This document shows, piece by piece, positions 1-9,329 of a stretch of 64,000 nt of DNA; the stretch's first letter is position 1, and every line of letters starts with the position of its first letter. Where the stretch lies: contig CP097573.1 in the NCBI GenBank assembly GCA_000492175.2, forward strand, positions 1,922,001-1,986,000, read 5' to 3'. The translations under genes were made by a program, and so were the position numbers. The notes under the pieces were generated by a model that saw only the letters and a program-made list of their open reading frames with translations, made no database searches and was not told the origin of the DNA. The stretch is from Firmicutes bacterium ASF500. GTDB taxonomy: Bacteria > Bacillota > Clostridia > Oscillospirales > Oscillospiraceae.

Positions 1-363
1 GTTATCCTAACCATGATGATCGCCGGGGGGCTGGCCGGCTGTGCCGCCGGCATCTACTACCTCACCGGCATCGAGCAGTGGATGGTACAGCAGACCTCCG
101 TGCCCGCCATGGGCTTCAACGGCATCGCTGCCGCTTTCCTGGGCGGACTGAGCCCCATCGGGACCATCTTCTCCTCCTACTTCATCCAGCATATCACCAG
201 CGGCGGCACCTATGTGGACAAGAGCATGTACTGCACCCAGATCTCCGACCTGATCTCCGCGTTCATCATCTATCTGTGCGGCTTCGTCCTCTTCTTCAAA
301 ATGTGGCTCAACCGCTGGCTGGACAAGCGGGACGAGAAGGCCAAGAAAGGAGGCGACGCATAA
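1..363 (+). CDS. Nucleoside ABC transporter permease, C-terminal part
   Basis: This is the end of a membrane permease whose start lies before the window; the frame is open from base 1. The visible 120 residues hold a hydrophobic segment with a Gly-rich motif (AAAFLGGLSPIG) and a last transmembrane helix (ISAFIIYLCGFVLFF), followed by a basic tail rich in Lys, Arg and Asp. This is typical of the first permease of BmpA/NupA-type nucleoside uptake systems (branched-chain permease family, PF02653). The stop codon overlaps the start of the next permease by one base (TAATG), so the two are translationally coupled. The nucleoside substrate is inferred from the downstream salvage genes. Confidence 0.85.
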   Translation, partial: VILTMMIAGGLAGCAAGIYYLTGIEQWMVQQTSVPAMGFNGIAAAFLGGLSPIGTIFSSYFIQHITSGGTYVDKSMYCTQISDLISAFIIYLCGFVLFFKMWLNRWLDKRDEKAKKGGDA

Positions 364-1304
364 TGCTGCTGCTCATCCAATACACCCTGATCTTCGCGTC
401 TGTGCTGGTGCTGGTGGCCCTGGGGGGCTGCTTCTCGGAGCACAGCGGCGTCATCAACATCGGCCTGGAGGGCATCATGGTCATGGGCGCCCTGGGGGGC
501 GCGCTGGCGATGAAGTACCTCACCGGTAAGGTCCCCGGCCCCGTGATGCTCTTGGCGGTGATCATCGCCGCCTGCGGAGTGGGGATGGTCTTCTCCCTGC
601 TTCTGGGCGTAGCCGCCATCCGGTTCAGCGCGGACCAGACCCTGGTGGGCACGGCGCTGAATCTGCTGGGCCCCGCCGCCGCCGTGGTGCTGGTCCGGGC
701 CATCAACATGGCCGAGAGCGCCGACAACGTCTCCTCCACCGTGGCCTATGGCCCGGCCAAGCGGGCCTTCCTCGTGAACATCGGCATGTTTGAGTTCAAC
801 TGGTTCATGCTCATCTCCTTCCTGGTTTTGGCTGCCTCCTATATCGTGCTGTACAAGACCCGCTTCGGCCTGCGGCTGATGGCCTGCGGCGAGCACCCCC
901 AGGCCGCCGACTCGGTGGGCATCAACGTCTACCGGATGCGGTACGCCGGCGTGCTCATCTCCGGCGCGCTGGGCGGACTGGGTGGACTGGTGTATATCAC
1001 CGCCGGCGTCAGCGAGTGGAAGTTTGAAAACGGCGTGGCCGGCTTTGGCTTCCTGGCTCTGGCCGTGATGATCTTCGGCCAGTGGAAGCCGGTGAACATC
1101 GGCCTGGCCGCCCTGCTGTTCGGCCTGTTCCGGGCCCTGTCCAACGTGTACACCGGCTTCGACGCCCTGGTGGCCCTGAAGCTGCCCAGCACGGTCTACA
1201 ACATGTTCCCCTATATCATCTCCCTGGTGGTCCTGGTGTTCGTCTCCAAGAAGTCCAGAGCCCCCAAGGCGGAGGGCATCCCCTACGACAAGGGACAGCG
1301 ATAA
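363..1304 (+). CDS. Nucleoside ABC transporter permease (second subunit)
   Basis: A 313-residue membrane protein with about eight to ten hydrophobic segments. It carries the motif [13 protein letters not shown] near residue 30, diagnostic of the second permease of BmpA-NupABC/YufQ-type nucleoside importers (PF02653). It should form the membrane channel with the preceding permease, fed by a lipoprotein and an ATPase encoded before the window. The ATG overlaps the upstream stop. Uridine phosphorylase begins 20 bases after its stop, so transport and catabolism are probably one transcript. The substrate (uridine, cytidine, purine nucleosides) is inferred from the operon. Confidence 0.9.
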   Translation: MLLLIQYTLIFASVLVLVALGGCFSEHSGVINIGLEGIMVMGALGGALAMKYLTGKVPGPVMLLAVIIAACGVGMVFSLLLGVAAIRFSADQTLVGTALNLLGPAAAVVLVRAINMAESADNVSSTVAYGPAKRAFLVNIGMFEFNWFMLISFLVLAASYIVLYKTRFGLRLMACGEHPQAADSVGINVYRMRYAGVLISGALGGLGGLVYITAGVSEWKFENGVAGFGFLALAVMIFGQWKPVNIGLAALLFGLFRALSNVYTGFDALVALKLPSTVYNMFPYIISLVVLVFVSKKSRAPKAEGIPYDKGQR

Positions 1305-1324
1305 CTGAGAAAGGGCGGAAAATC

Positions 1325-2116
1325 ATGAAAAATTATTCAGAAGACGCCAGCCGCCTCTACCACATTCAGGTGGCTCCGGGGGAGGTGGGGCGCTATGTTA
1401 TCCTCCCCGGCGACCCCAAGCGGTCGGAGAAAATTGCCCAGTACTTTGACAGTCCGGCCCTGGTGGCCGACAACCGGGAGTATGTGACCTACACCGGCAC
1501 CCTGGACGGGGTGAAGGTCAGCGTCACCTCCACCGGCATCGGCGGGCCCTCGGCCTCCATCGCTATGGAGGAGCTGGTCCGCTGCGGAGCGGACACCTTC
1601 GTCCGTATCGGCACCTGCGGCGGGATGCAGACCCCGGTGAAGAGCGGCGACATCGTGGTAGCTACCGGGGCCATCCGCATGGAGGGCACCAGCCGGGAGT
1701 ACGCCCCCATCGAGTTCCCCGCCGTGGCCGACCTGGAGGTCACCAACGCCCTGGCGGCGGCGGCCCGGGAGAAGGGTCTCCCCTTCCACACCGGCGTGGT
1801 CCAGTGCAAGGACTCCTTCTACGGCCAGCACGAGCCGGAGGTCAAGCCGGTGAGCTATGAGCTGCTCAACAAGTGGGAGGCCTGGAAGCGTCTGGGCTGT
1901 CTGGCCTCCGAGATGGAGTCGGCGGCGCTGTTCGTGGTCGCCAGCGCCCTGAAGGTGCGGTGCGGCTCCTGCTTTATGGTGGTAGCCAACCAAGAGCGGG
2001 AGCGCCTGGGCCTGGAAAACCCTGTGGTCCACGACACCGACGGCGCGATTCAGGTGGCCGTCCAGGCCATCCGCCGGATGATTCAGGCGGACCGGAGCAA
2101 GGGAGGCCAGGCATGA
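1325..2116 (+). CDS. udp: Uridine phosphorylase
   Basis: A 263-residue cytosolic nucleoside phosphorylase of the NP-I family, the usual length for Udp. It cleaves uridine with phosphate to uracil and ribose-1-phosphate. Visible signatures are the phosphate loop LPGDPKRS (residues 27-34), the RIGTCGG motif near residue 95 and the substrate-binding [10 protein letters not shown] near residue 195. The start is the ATG behind a GGGCGG purine tract; a longer in-frame reading upstream overlaps the permease in another frame and is not credible. Its stop overlaps the cytidine deaminase start (ATGA). Cytidine deaminated by the next enzyme would supply its uridine. Confidence 0.95.
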   Translation: MKNYSEDASRLYHIQVAPGEVGRYVILPGDPKRSEKIAQYFDSPALVADNREYVTYTGTLDGVKVSVTSTGIGGPSASIAMEELVRCGADTFVRIGTCGGMQTPVKSGDIVVATGAIRMEGTSREYAPIEFPAVADLEVTNALAAAAREKGLPFHTGVVQCKDSFYGQHEPEVKPVSYELLNKWEAWKRLGCLASEMESAALFVVASALKVRCGSCFMVVANQERERLGLENPVVHDTDGAIQVAVQAIRRMIQADRSKGGQA

Positions 2117-2553
2117 GCGGGGGCGTGAAGCCCCTGGAGACCTCCCTTGTGGAGGAGATGATCTCCCTGGCGATCCGGCAGCTGAGCTTCTCCTACACGC
2201 CCTACTCCGGCTTTAAGGTGGGGGCCGCCCTCCTGGCGGAGGACGGGACGCTGTACACCGGCTGCAACATTGAAAACGCCGCCTACACCCCCACCAACTG
2301 CGCCGAGCGGACCGCTTTCTTCAAGGCCGTCAGCGAGGGGGTCCGGTCCTTCCGGGCCATCTGCGTGGTGGGCGGCAAGGACGGAGTGCTGACCGAGTAC
2401 GCCGCCCCCTGCGGCGTGTGCCGTCAGGTGATGATGGAGTTCTGCGACCCGGACCGCTTCCAGATCATCCTGGCTACCGGCACGGACCACTACGATATCT
2501 TTACGCTCCGGGAGCTCCTCCCCCAGGGCTTCGGGCCGGGCAACCTGGCGTAG
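2113..2553 (+). CDS. cdd: Cytidine deaminase
   Basis: A 146-residue homotetramer-type zinc cytidine deaminase. It converts cytidine or deoxycytidine to uridine or deoxyuridine, feeding the adjacent uridine phosphorylase. The zinc site is visible: the CAER motif near residue 63 (one Cys ligand and the catalytic Glu) and the PCGVCR motif near residue 99 (two Cys ligands). The substrate motif CNIENAAY sits near residue 51. The length matches single-domain Bacillus-type enzymes. The start overlaps the upstream stop by four bases, and the next gene follows after one base, so this is the middle of a tightly packed operon. Confidence 0.95.
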   Translation: MSGGVKPLETSLVEEMISLAIRQLSFSYTPYSGFKVGAALLAEDGTLYTGCNIENAAYTPTNCAERTAFFKAVSEGVRSFRAICVVGGKDGVLTEYAAPCGVCRQVMMEFCDPDRFQIILATGTDHYDIFTLRELLPQGFGPGNLA

Positions 2554-2554
2554 G

Positions 2555-3301
2555 ATGAACAAATATCTATACGACGCCCTGCCCTTCCTCCACGAGATCG
2601 ACCGGGAGCGGCAGGAGCAGTTCGAGCGCTACTTCCGCAGCGCCCCCCTCTGGCTCATCGACGCCTTTCAGGTAATCAAGCTGAAGCGGGGCAGTGTGTT
2701 CAGCTGTGAGGGGGACCCCGCCGACACGATCTTCTTTGTAGGGCAGGGCGTGGTGGAGGCGCTGGACTACCGGGTGTTCGGCATGCCCTATGAGTATATG
2801 CGCCTCAACCGGGTCCACGCCTTCGGCGGGATGGAGTTCATCATGGAGCTGGACCGCTTTCTGACCACCCTGCGGGCGGTCACCGACTGCACCCTGGTGA
2901 AAATTCCCCGGCCCCAGTTTGAAAAGTGGATGTACTCCGACATCGAGGCGCTGCGCCGGGAGGCCCGGCTGGTGGGGGAGTATCTGGCTACAGAGGCCCG
3001 GCACAACCGGGTGATGCTCTTTCTGGACGGGGCGGAGCGGCTGGCCCTCCTCCTGGCCGGGCAGTACGAGCAGTTCGGCCGGGGCGGCGTCCTCCAGATC
3101 AGCGAGGGGCGGCAGCAGCTGGCAAACAAGAGCGGCCTGTGCGTGAAGAGCGTCAACCGCAGCATCAAAAAATTCGCCGACAGCGGCCTTATCTCCAAGG
3201 AGGGCAGCCGGATCACCGTCAGCCGGGAGCAGTATGAGGGCCTGCGGGCCCTCCTGTCCCAAAAGCTCCATCTGGACTCCGATGGGGTTACCGTCCATTA
3301 G
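2555..3301 (+). CDS. Crp/Fnr-family transcriptional regulator
   Basis: A 248-residue regulator with an N-terminal cyclic-nucleotide-binding-like jelly roll (about residues 20-140, e.g. KRGSVFSCEGDPADTIFFVG) and a C-terminal winged helix (about residues 170-235, with the recognition helix in NKSGLCVKSVNRSIKKF). The Fnr-type cysteine cluster for an iron-sulfur centre is absent, and the canonical cAMP-binding RxS is not obvious, so the ligand is unknown. It starts one base after the cytidine deaminase stop. It is probably the local regulator of nucleoside uptake and salvage; that role is inference from position only. Confidence 0.85.
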   Translation: MNKYLYDALPFLHEIDRERQEQFERYFRSAPLWLIDAFQVIKLKRGSVFSCEGDPADTIFFVGQGVVEALDYRVFGMPYEYMRLNRVHAFGGMEFIMELDRFLTTLRAVTDCTLVKIPRPQFEKWMYSDIEALRREARLVGEYLATEARHNRVMLFLDGAERLALLLAGQYEQFGRGGVLQISEGRQQLANKSGLCVKSVNRSIKKFADSGLISKEGSRITVSREQYEGLRALLSQKLHLDSDGVTVH

Positions 3302-3330
3302 AGCAATTCTTAAAAATGCGGAAGCCGCTC

Positions 3331-3412
3331 CTGTAGGGGCGGGTATCACCCGCCCGCCGTTATCAATAAGATTGGTTTGCGTTCTGCGGGCGGATAATAT
3401 CCGCCCCTACAG
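3331..3412. repeat. Dispersed palindromic repeat, GTAGGGGCGG type
   Basis: An intergenic element with near-perfect terminal inverted repeats: CTGTAGGGGCGG at the left and CCGCCCCTACAG at the right, each followed by a second inner repeat (GGGTATCACCCGCCC and GCGGGCGGATAATATCCGC). A close relative lies at 26620-26691. It has no coding capacity. It looks like a small non-autonomous palindromic element (REP/MITE-like) that sits between the regulator and the purine phosphorylase genes. Confidence 0.8.
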
Positions 3413-3506
3413 GAAAGAGGCTTTCTCGTTGTTTCGCAGAATCGCTCTAGAACTATCCCCAAAACCGGCAAGGGGCCGGAAAACCAGAAAATAAGGAGTG
3501 TATCAA

Positions 3507-4316
3507 GTGAAGAAACTGAAGACCTGTTTGGAGAGCCTGCGGGCAAAGACCGGCTTCCAGCCCCAGGTGTCCCTGATTCTGGGCTCCGGCCTGGGCGACT
3601 ACGCCGACAGCATCGACATCGAACAGACCGTCAGCTATTCCGAAATCGAGGGCTTCCCCACCTCCACCGTGACCGGCCACAAGGGCCAGTTCGTCTTCGG
3701 CCATGTCCAGGGCGTGCCCGTGGTCATTATGCAGGGCCGGGTCCACTTCTACGAGGGCTACCCCATCACCGACGTGGTGCTGCCCACCCGGCTTATGGGC
3801 CTGATGGGGGCCAAGAAGCTGATTCTTACCAACGCGGCGGGGGGCATCAACTTCGACTTCCAGCCCGGCGACTTCATGCTGCTCACCGACCACATCACCA
3901 CCGCCGTCCCCAGCCCCCTGATCGGCCCCAACCTGGACGAGCTGGGCCCCCGCTTCCCCGACATGAGCCAGGTCTACAGCCTGCGGATGCGGGACATCAT
4001 CAAGGCCGAGGCGGCCAAGCTGAATATCCCCATGCGGGAGGGCGTCTATGTCCAGCTCACCGGTCCCAGCTATGAGACCCCCGCCGAGATCCGGATGTGC
4101 CGGGCCTGGGGGGGCGACGCCGTGGGCATGAGCACCGCCTGCGAGGCTATGGCCGCGCGGCACATGGGCCTGGAGGTCTGCGGCATCTCCTGCATTACCA
4201 ACCTGGCCGCCGGTATGTCCGACAAGGCTCTGGACCACAAGGAGGTCCAGGAGACCGCCGACCGGGTGTCCGCCCAGTTCAAGCAGCTGATTACCGCCGT
4301 CATCGGCGCGATTTAA
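3507..4316 (+). CDS. punA: Purine nucleoside phosphorylase
   Basis: A 269-residue trimeric-type PNP (PNP/MTAP family) that splits inosine and guanosine with phosphate. Signatures are the phosphate loop LGSGLGDYAD near residue 27, the GRVHFYEGY motif near residue 78 and the base-binding segment VGMSTACEAMAAR near residue 205. The start is GTG at 3507, eight bases behind the AAGGAG at 3493-3498; the earlier in-frame GTG at 3498 overlaps that ribosome site and is unlikely. It follows the repeat element, so it may have its own promoter, but it belongs functionally with the salvage genes upstream. Confidence 0.93.
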   Translation: MKKLKTCLESLRAKTGFQPQVSLILGSGLGDYADSIDIEQTVSYSEIEGFPTSTVTGHKGQFVFGHVQGVPVVIMQGRVHFYEGYPITDVVLPTRLMGLMGAKKLILTNAAGGINFDFQPGDFMLLTDHITTAVPSPLIGPNLDELGPRFPDMSQVYSLRMRDIIKAEAAKLNIPMREGVYVQLTGPSYETPAEIRMCRAWGGDAVGMSTACEAMAARHMGLEVCGISCITNLAAGMSDKALDHKEVQETADRVSAQFKQLITAVIGAI

Positions 4317-4410
4317 GGGCCATAATCCATTTGTTGTCATACCAGATTTGGGAGACGCGCGACGCCTCCGGAATTTCGGTGTTGCAAAAAATAAGAAAGG
4401 TGGAAACTGT

Positions 4411-6498
4411 ATGAAAACAAGCAAAAAGTTCCTCTCCCTGCTGCTCACGCTGGCTATGGCCTTCACGCTGGCCCTGCCCGCGATGGCCGAGGAGGGAGAG
4501 ACCACTTCCGTCACCCCCTACGCCATCCCCGCAGATGTAGAGGGCAAGCTGGTCGTCATCCACACCAACGACACCCACGGCCGCGACGTGGCCGTAGAGG
4601 GTGAGAGCGTGGGCACCGCCGGCGTCGCCGCGTTGAAGAAGGACTTCGAGGCCGCCGGGGCCAGCGTGCTCCTGGTGTCCGCCGGCGATTTCAGCCAGGG
4701 CACTACCCTGGTCAGCCTGGACAAGGGCGCGTCCTCCGTGGCGTTCATGAACGCCGCCGGCTATGATGCCGCCACCACCGGCAACCACGAGTTTGACTAT
4801 AAGCTGGAGGCTCTGAACGCCAACGTCAGCGCCGCCGAGTTCCCCGTTCTGGCCGCCAACATCCTGGTCACTGAGACCGGCAAGTCCCTCTTCGGCGACC
4901 ATGTCACCTTCGAGACCGCCATCGGCAAGGTGGGCGTCTTCGGCGTAGCCACCCCCGAGACCATGACCAAGGCCCACCCCGACAACGTGAAGGGTCTGAC
5001 CTTCTACATGGGCGACGAGCTGGTAGAGTGCGCCCAGAAGCAGGCGGACGCCCTCAAGGCCGACGGCTGCGACTACATCATCGCCCTGAGCCACCTGGGT
5101 GTGTCCGACGAGTCTGAGCCCAACCGCTCCACCGATATCTTCGCCAAGGTCACCGGCGTGGACCTGATTATTGACGGCCACTCCCACACCGAGATGAGCG
5201 GGGCCGACGCCAAGACCGCCGGCGGCGCTCTGGCCGTCTCCACCGGTATGTATCTGGAGAACGTGGGCGTTGTCATCATCGACAGCGAGAAGAAGGCCTC
5301 CGCCCAGCTGGTTTCCGCCGCGGAGTGGACCAAGGTGGACGAGGAGGTTGCCGCCATTGTCAACGCAAAGGACGCTGAGGTCAAGGCTGAGCTGGGCAAG
5401 GCCTTTGCCACCACCGAGGTGAAGCTCAACGGCGAGCGCGACCCCGGCAACCGGACCGAGGAGACCAACCTGGGCGACTTCGCCGCCGACGCCATCCTCT
5501 GGGGTGCCCGTCAGGCCCTGGGCGAGGACCAGGTTGACGTGGCCCTCACCAACGGCGGCGGCATCCGCGCCAGCATTGAGGCGGGCGACATCACCATGGA
5601 CGACATGAAGACCGTCTTCCCCTTCGGCAACGAGGTCGCCACCATCGAGGTCACCGGCGCTGAGCTGCTGGAGGCCCTGGAGGCCGCCACCTTCTCCACC
5701 CCCACCGCCATCGGCGCGTTCCCCCAGGTGGCCGGCATGAGCTTCACCATTGATACCAGCGTCCCCTATGAGAACGGCCCCGCCTATGAGAGCTCCACCT
5801 ACTTCAGCCCCGCCAATCCCGGCGCTCGCGTCAAGAACGTGACCGTCAACGGCGAGGCCCTTGACCTGGAGGCCGCCTATACCCTGGCCACCAACGACTT
5901 CACCGCCGCCGGCGGCGACACCTACGGCGTCTTTGCCGGCAAGAGCATCTACATGACCGGCGTCGCCCTGGAGGACGCCCTGGTGAACTACACCCGGGAC
6001 GTGCTGGGCAATGTGGTCACCGCTGAGAAGTACGGCAAGCCCGCCGGCCGCATCACCGTCATCGTCCCCGTGGACGCCGCCCCCACCAACGACACCCTGA
6101 CCGCCAACGAGGCCGTCCAGAACCCCACCGTCTATAAGATCGACGACTTCAACTACTTCCAGCTCCGTGACCTGGCCGCCATCCTCAACGGCACCGAGAA
6201 GCAGTTCTCCGTGGACTACAACGAGGAGACCGGCGCGGTCAACACCGCCACCGGCAAGAGCTATGAGGCCACCGGCGAGGAGCTCAAGGGCCCCGCCAAG
6301 GGCGAGGACAAGTCCGCCGCCCCCAGCAACGACGTGATCTATGTGGACGGCGACGCCGTCGAGCTGGAGGTCTATAAGATCGAGGGCACCAATTACTTCA
6401 AGCTGCGCGACCTGGGCAAGACCTTCGACTTCTATGTGGGCTACGACAGCGAGAACGACAGCATGTTTATCGACACCAGCAAGCCCTACGCCGAGTAA
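4411..6498 (+). CDS. Secreted 5'-nucleotidase with C-terminal copper-amine-oxidase-like domain
   Basis: A 695-residue exported metallophosphatase. There is a clear signal peptide (residues 1-26, cleaved near AMAEE). The calcineurin-like domain follows, with metal-site motifs HTNDTHGR (about 51-58), GDFSQG, GNHEFDY and GHSHTE. A 5'-nucleotidase C-terminal domain comes next (about 320-545, with TNGGGIRASI). The last 130 residues hold two copies of a VYKI-xx-NYFxLRDL motif (near 574 and 653), like the copper amine oxidase N-domain module common on clostridial secreted proteins. It should dephosphorylate extracellular nucleotides to nucleosides for the importer encoded upstream. ATG chosen behind GAAAGGTGG. 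Confidence 0.92.
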   Translation: MKTSKKFLSLLLTLAMAFTLALPAMAEEGETTSVTPYAIPADVEGKLVVIHTNDTHGRDVAVEGESVGTAGVAALKKDFEAAGASVLLVSAGDFSQGTTLVSLDKGASSVAFMNAAGYDAATTGNHEFDYKLEALNANVSAAEFPVLAANILVTETGKSLFGDHVTFETAIGKVGVFGVATPETMTKAHPDNVKGLTFYMGDELVECAQKQADALKADGCDYIIALSHLGVSDESEPNRSTDIFAKVTGVDLIIDGHSHTEMSGADAKTAGGALAVSTGMYLENVGVVIIDSEKKASAQLVSAAEWTKVDEEVAAIVNAKDAEVKAELGKAFATTEVKLNGERDPGNRTEETNLGDFAADAILWGARQALGEDQVDVALTNGGGIRASIEAGDITMDDMKTVFPFGNEVATIEVTGAELLEALEAATFSTPTAIGAFPQVAGMSFTIDTSVPYENGPAYESSTYFSPANPGARVKNVTVNGEALDLEAAYTLATNDFTAAGGDTYGVFAGKSIYMTGVALEDALVNYTRDVLGNVVTAEKYGKPAGRITVIVPVDAAPTNDTLTANEAVQNPTVYKIDDFNYFQLRDLAAILNGTEKQFSVDYNEETGAVNTATGKSYEATGEELKGPAKGEDKSAAPSNDVIYVDGDAVELEVYKIEGTNYFKLRDLGKTFDFYVGYDSENDSMFIDTSKPYAE

Positions 6499-6512
6499 TC
6501 GAATCCCTAAAA

Positions 6513-6540
6513 ACCGCCCGCCCCTCTCGGGGCGGGCGGT
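6513..6540. terminator. Bidirectional rho-independent terminator
   Basis: A stem of ACCGCCCGCCCC against GGGGCGGGCGGT with a three-base loop. It is followed by CCTGTTTT on the plus strand and TTTTT on the minus strand. It separates the converging 5'-nucleotidase and MATE genes. Confidence 0.9.
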
Positions 6541-6550
6541 CCTGTTTTGC

Positions 6551-7909
6551 TCACTCGGGCAGCAGCGTCTTTCGCTTGCGGAGGAACAGGGTCAGGGTGG
6601 TGGCGGAGGCTAGCACATCGGCCACCGGCTCGGCCACATAGATGCCCATAACATTCCCGGTCACAATGGGCAGGAGGATAGCCAAGGGAATCAGCAGAAT
6701 CACCTTGCGGAGCAGGGCCAAAAACAGACTGGTTTTGGCCTGGCCCATAGCCATAAAGGCGGTCTGACAGGCCATCTGAGCCCCGAAGGCCCAGATCCCG
6801 GCAAAGAACACCGGCATGACCCGGCCCACCAGCTCCACCAGCTCCTGGTTGTCGTTAAAAACCAGGGCCAGAGGTTTGGGAAACAGCGTCACCAGCACGC
6901 AGGCGGTGACCGTCACGGTGAGGGTGGTCCGCAGAAGCAGCCGGAAGGTGTGCCGCACGCGCTGGTAGTTCCGGGCCCCGAAATTGTAGCTCATGATGGG
7001 CTGGACCCCCTGGGTGATGCCCTGCACCGGCATGACCACCATCTGCATCACGCTCTGAATCACGGTGATGGTGCCCACATACAGGTCGCCGCCGTAGTGC
7101 TGCAAGCCGGAGTTGAGCACCACAGTCACCAGGCTCTCGGTGGACTGCATGATAAAGGGGGCCACGCCCAGGGCGGCGATCTTTCCCACAATGGCCCGCT
7201 CCAGCCGGATATTTTTCAGCCGGATGCGCAGTCCGGACCGGCTGGAGCACAGAAACCCCACCACCCAGCAGGCGCTCACCCCCTGGGAGAGGATGGTAGC
7301 CAGGGCCGCCCCCCGGACCCCCATCCGGAAGATAAAAATAAACAGCGGGTCCAGCAGAATGTTCAGCACCGCGCCGATGAGCACCGACGCCATCGCCGCC
7401 ACCGCCTGGCCCTGGGCGGTGATGTAGGCGTTGAGCCCCAGGGCCATCTGGACAAAAACGGTGCCCAGCAGATAGATGGAGATATAGTCCAGGGCATAGC
7501 CGATGGTGTCCTTGGAGGCCCCGAAGGCCATCAGGGCCGGCTCCTTGAGGATGGAAAAGGTCACCGTCAGCACGGCGGACAGAACCAGCAGCAGGGCGGT
7601 GGAGCTGCCCAAAATTTTCTCCGCCTGCTCCCGGTCCCCCGCCCCCAGGCGGATGGAGGCCAGAGGCGCGCCTCCCATCCCGGCGAAGGCGGTAAAGGCG
7701 GAAATGAGCATCAGAATGGGAAAGGTGACCCCCAGCCCGGTGAGGGCCTCCCGGCCCACCTCCTCAATGTGGCCGATGTAAATCCGGTCCACGATGTTAT
7801 ACAGCATGTTGATGATCTGAGCGGCCACGGCGGGCAGGGCCAGCTTCACCATCAGCGGCCCGATGGGGGCGCTGGCCAGAGCCTCCTCGCTCCGGTGCGT
7901 CTGAGACAA
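6551..7909 (-). CDS. MATE family efflux transporter
   Basis: A 452-residue membrane protein with about twelve hydrophobic helices in two halves, the normal MATE length. The opening LALPAVAAQIINMLYNIVDR and a related segment in the second half are typical of NorM/DinF-like multidrug or metabolite antiporters driven by Na+ or H+. Start is TTG at 7909, seven bases behind an AGGAGG; no ATG fits as well. A single gene with an AT-rich promoter region just upstream (near 7930-7950), ending at the shared terminator. The substrate cannot be deduced. Confidence 0.9.
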   Translation of the reverse strand: MSQTHRSEEALASAPIGPLMVKLALPAVAAQIINMLYNIVDRIYIGHIEEVGREALTGLGVTFPILMLISAFTAFAGMGGAPLASIRLGAGDREQAEKILGSSTALLLVLSAVLTVTFSILKEPALMAFGASKDTIGYALDYISIYLLGTVFVQMALGLNAYITAQGQAVAAMASVLIGAVLNILLDPLFIFIFRMGVRGAALATILSQGVSACWVVGFLCSSRSGLRIRLKNIRLERAIVGKIAALGVAPFIMQSTESLVTVVLNSGLQHYGGDLYVGTITVIQSVMQMVVMPVQGITQGVQPIMSYNFGARNYQRVRHTFRLLLRTTLTVTVTACVLVTLFPKPLALVFNDNQELVELVGRVMPVFFAGIWAFGAQMACQTAFMAMGQAKTSLFLALLRKVILLIPLAILLPIVTGNVMGIYVAEPVADVLASATTLTLFLRKRKTLLPE

Positions 7910-8095
7910 GCGAATCCCTCCTGAAAATTTAATAACTTATAGTATATCACAGCCGGACAGGAAAAGGAAGCCCTGCCTTTCATCCAGGCCGCCCCTACAT
8001 TTAAAATCCGCGCAAAGGGACACCACGCCTTCACCCTTGACGAAATCCCCTCCAGACGGTATGATTTAGGGCAGAGAAATAAGGAGGGTTTTATT

Positions 8096-9109
8096 ATGAC
8101 CTATCAGGAAATCCTGGCCGCCGCCCGGACGTGCAGCGGCCCCTACTGCAAGGCCTGTCCGGTGTGCAATGGCCGGGCCTGCAAAAACACCATGCCCGGC
8201 CCGGGAGCCAAGGGCTCCGGCACTGTAGCCATGCGCAATTACGACGCCTGGCAGGAGGTGTGCCTGAACATGGACACCATCTGCGAGAACGTCCCGGTGG
8301 ACACCCGGTTCACCCTCTTCGGCCAGAGCTATGACCTGCCCGTCTTTGCCGGCCCGGTGGGAGCGGTGAAGCTGCACTACGGCGACAAGCTCACCGACCA
8401 GGGCTATAACGAGGTACTGGTTCCCGCCTGCGTCCAGGCCGGTATCGCCGCCTTCACCGGCGACGGCACCGACCCCGCCGTTTTCGCCGCCGCCGCCAAG
8501 GCCATCGGCCAGAACGGCGGAAAGGGCATTCCCACCGTAAAGCCCTGGGACCGGGACACCCTCTTCGCCAAACTGGACCAGGCCAAGGAGTCGGGCGCCC
8601 AGATGTTCGCTATGGACATTGACGCGGCTGGTCTGCCCTTCCTCAAGGGCCTCACGCCCCCCGCCGGGTCCAAGACGGTGGCCGAGCTGCGGGAGGTCAT
8701 TGAGTACGCCGGGGTGCCCTTCATCCTCAAGGGTATCATGACGGTCAAGGGGGCCCGAAAGGCCCTGGAGGCGGGGGCCGCGGGCATCGTCGTGTCCAAC
8801 CACGGCGGCCGGGTCCAGGACGGTGTCCCCGCCACCGCCGAGGTCCTGCCCGCCATTGCCGAGGCGGTGAAGGGCCAGATGGTCATTATGGTGGACGGCG
8901 GCATCCGCTCCGGCGTGGACGTGTGCAAGGCCCTGGCCCTGGGCGCCGACGCCTGCATCCTGGCCCGGCCCTACGTCACCGCCGTCTACGGCGGCGGCCC
9001 GGAGGGGGTCAAGGTCCTCACCGAAAAGCTCAAGGCCGAGCTGTCCGACACCATGGCTATGTGCGGCGTCCACTCCCTGGCGGAAATTTCGCGGGATATG
9101 ATTTTCTAA
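8096..9109 (+). CDS. FMN-dependent alpha-hydroxy-acid oxidizing protein with N-terminal Cys cluster
   Basis: A 337-residue TIM-barrel flavoenzyme of the lactate/glycolate oxidase family (FMN_dh, PF01070). The substrate and flavin motif SNHGGRVQDG near residue 240 holds the catalytic His and the substrate Arg. The phosphate-binding VDGGIRSGVDVCKALALGA near residue 265 is also clear. The N-terminus holds five cysteines at 13, 18, 21, 24 and 29 (C-x4-C-x2-C-x2-C-x4-C), not part of classical enzymes of this family. It is a monocistronic gene with an AAGGAGG ribosome site. The electron acceptor is unknown; in an anaerobe it would be a carrier rather than oxygen. Confidence 0.85.
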   Translation: MTYQEILAAARTCSGPYCKACPVCNGRACKNTMPGPGAKGSGTVAMRNYDAWQEVCLNMDTICENVPVDTRFTLFGQSYDLPVFAGPVGAVKLHYGDKLTDQGYNEVLVPACVQAGIAAFTGDGTDPAVFAAAAKAIGQNGGKGIPTVKPWDRDTLFAKLDQAKESGAQMFAMDIDAAGLPFLKGLTPPAGSKTVAELREVIEYAGVPFILKGIMTVKGARKALEAGAAGIVVSNHGGRVQDGVPATAEVLPAIAEAVKGQMVIMVDGGIRSGVDVCKALALGADACILARPYVTAVYGGGPEGVKVLTEKLKAELSDTMAMCGVHSLAEISRDMIF

Positions 9110-9129
9110 AAGGCTGTGGGGCACATGAG

Positions 9130-9215
9130 CTGTAGGGCGCGACGACCCCGGCGCGCCGTCCCCCTGAGAGCCCACACTCTCCGTAGACGGTGGGCCGGGT
9201 CGTCCCGCCCTACAC
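9130..9215. repeat. Dispersed palindromic repeat, GTAGGGCG type
   Basis: Terminal inverted repeats of about 21 bases: TGTAGGGCGCGACGACCCC at the left and the complement of it (GGGTCGTCCCGCCCTACA) at the right. A related element is at 26523-26600. It is intergenic, after the oxidase gene, with no coding capacity. It may also act as a terminator. Confidence 0.75.
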
Positions 9216-9329
9216 AGCCCTCGATTGTGCCTATCATGCGCGCCTCCTTTTCGAAGGAGGCTTTTTTTCGTTTTGCCGCAGCAATTCTCCTCTTTGAAAC
9301 GTCTATATCAGTGAAGGGAGGTGGCCTGA

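Noticed and set aside
3498..3506. GTG at 3498 as start of purine nucleoside phosphorylase
   Set aside because: It overlaps the AAGGAG ribosome site that fits the GTG at 3507.
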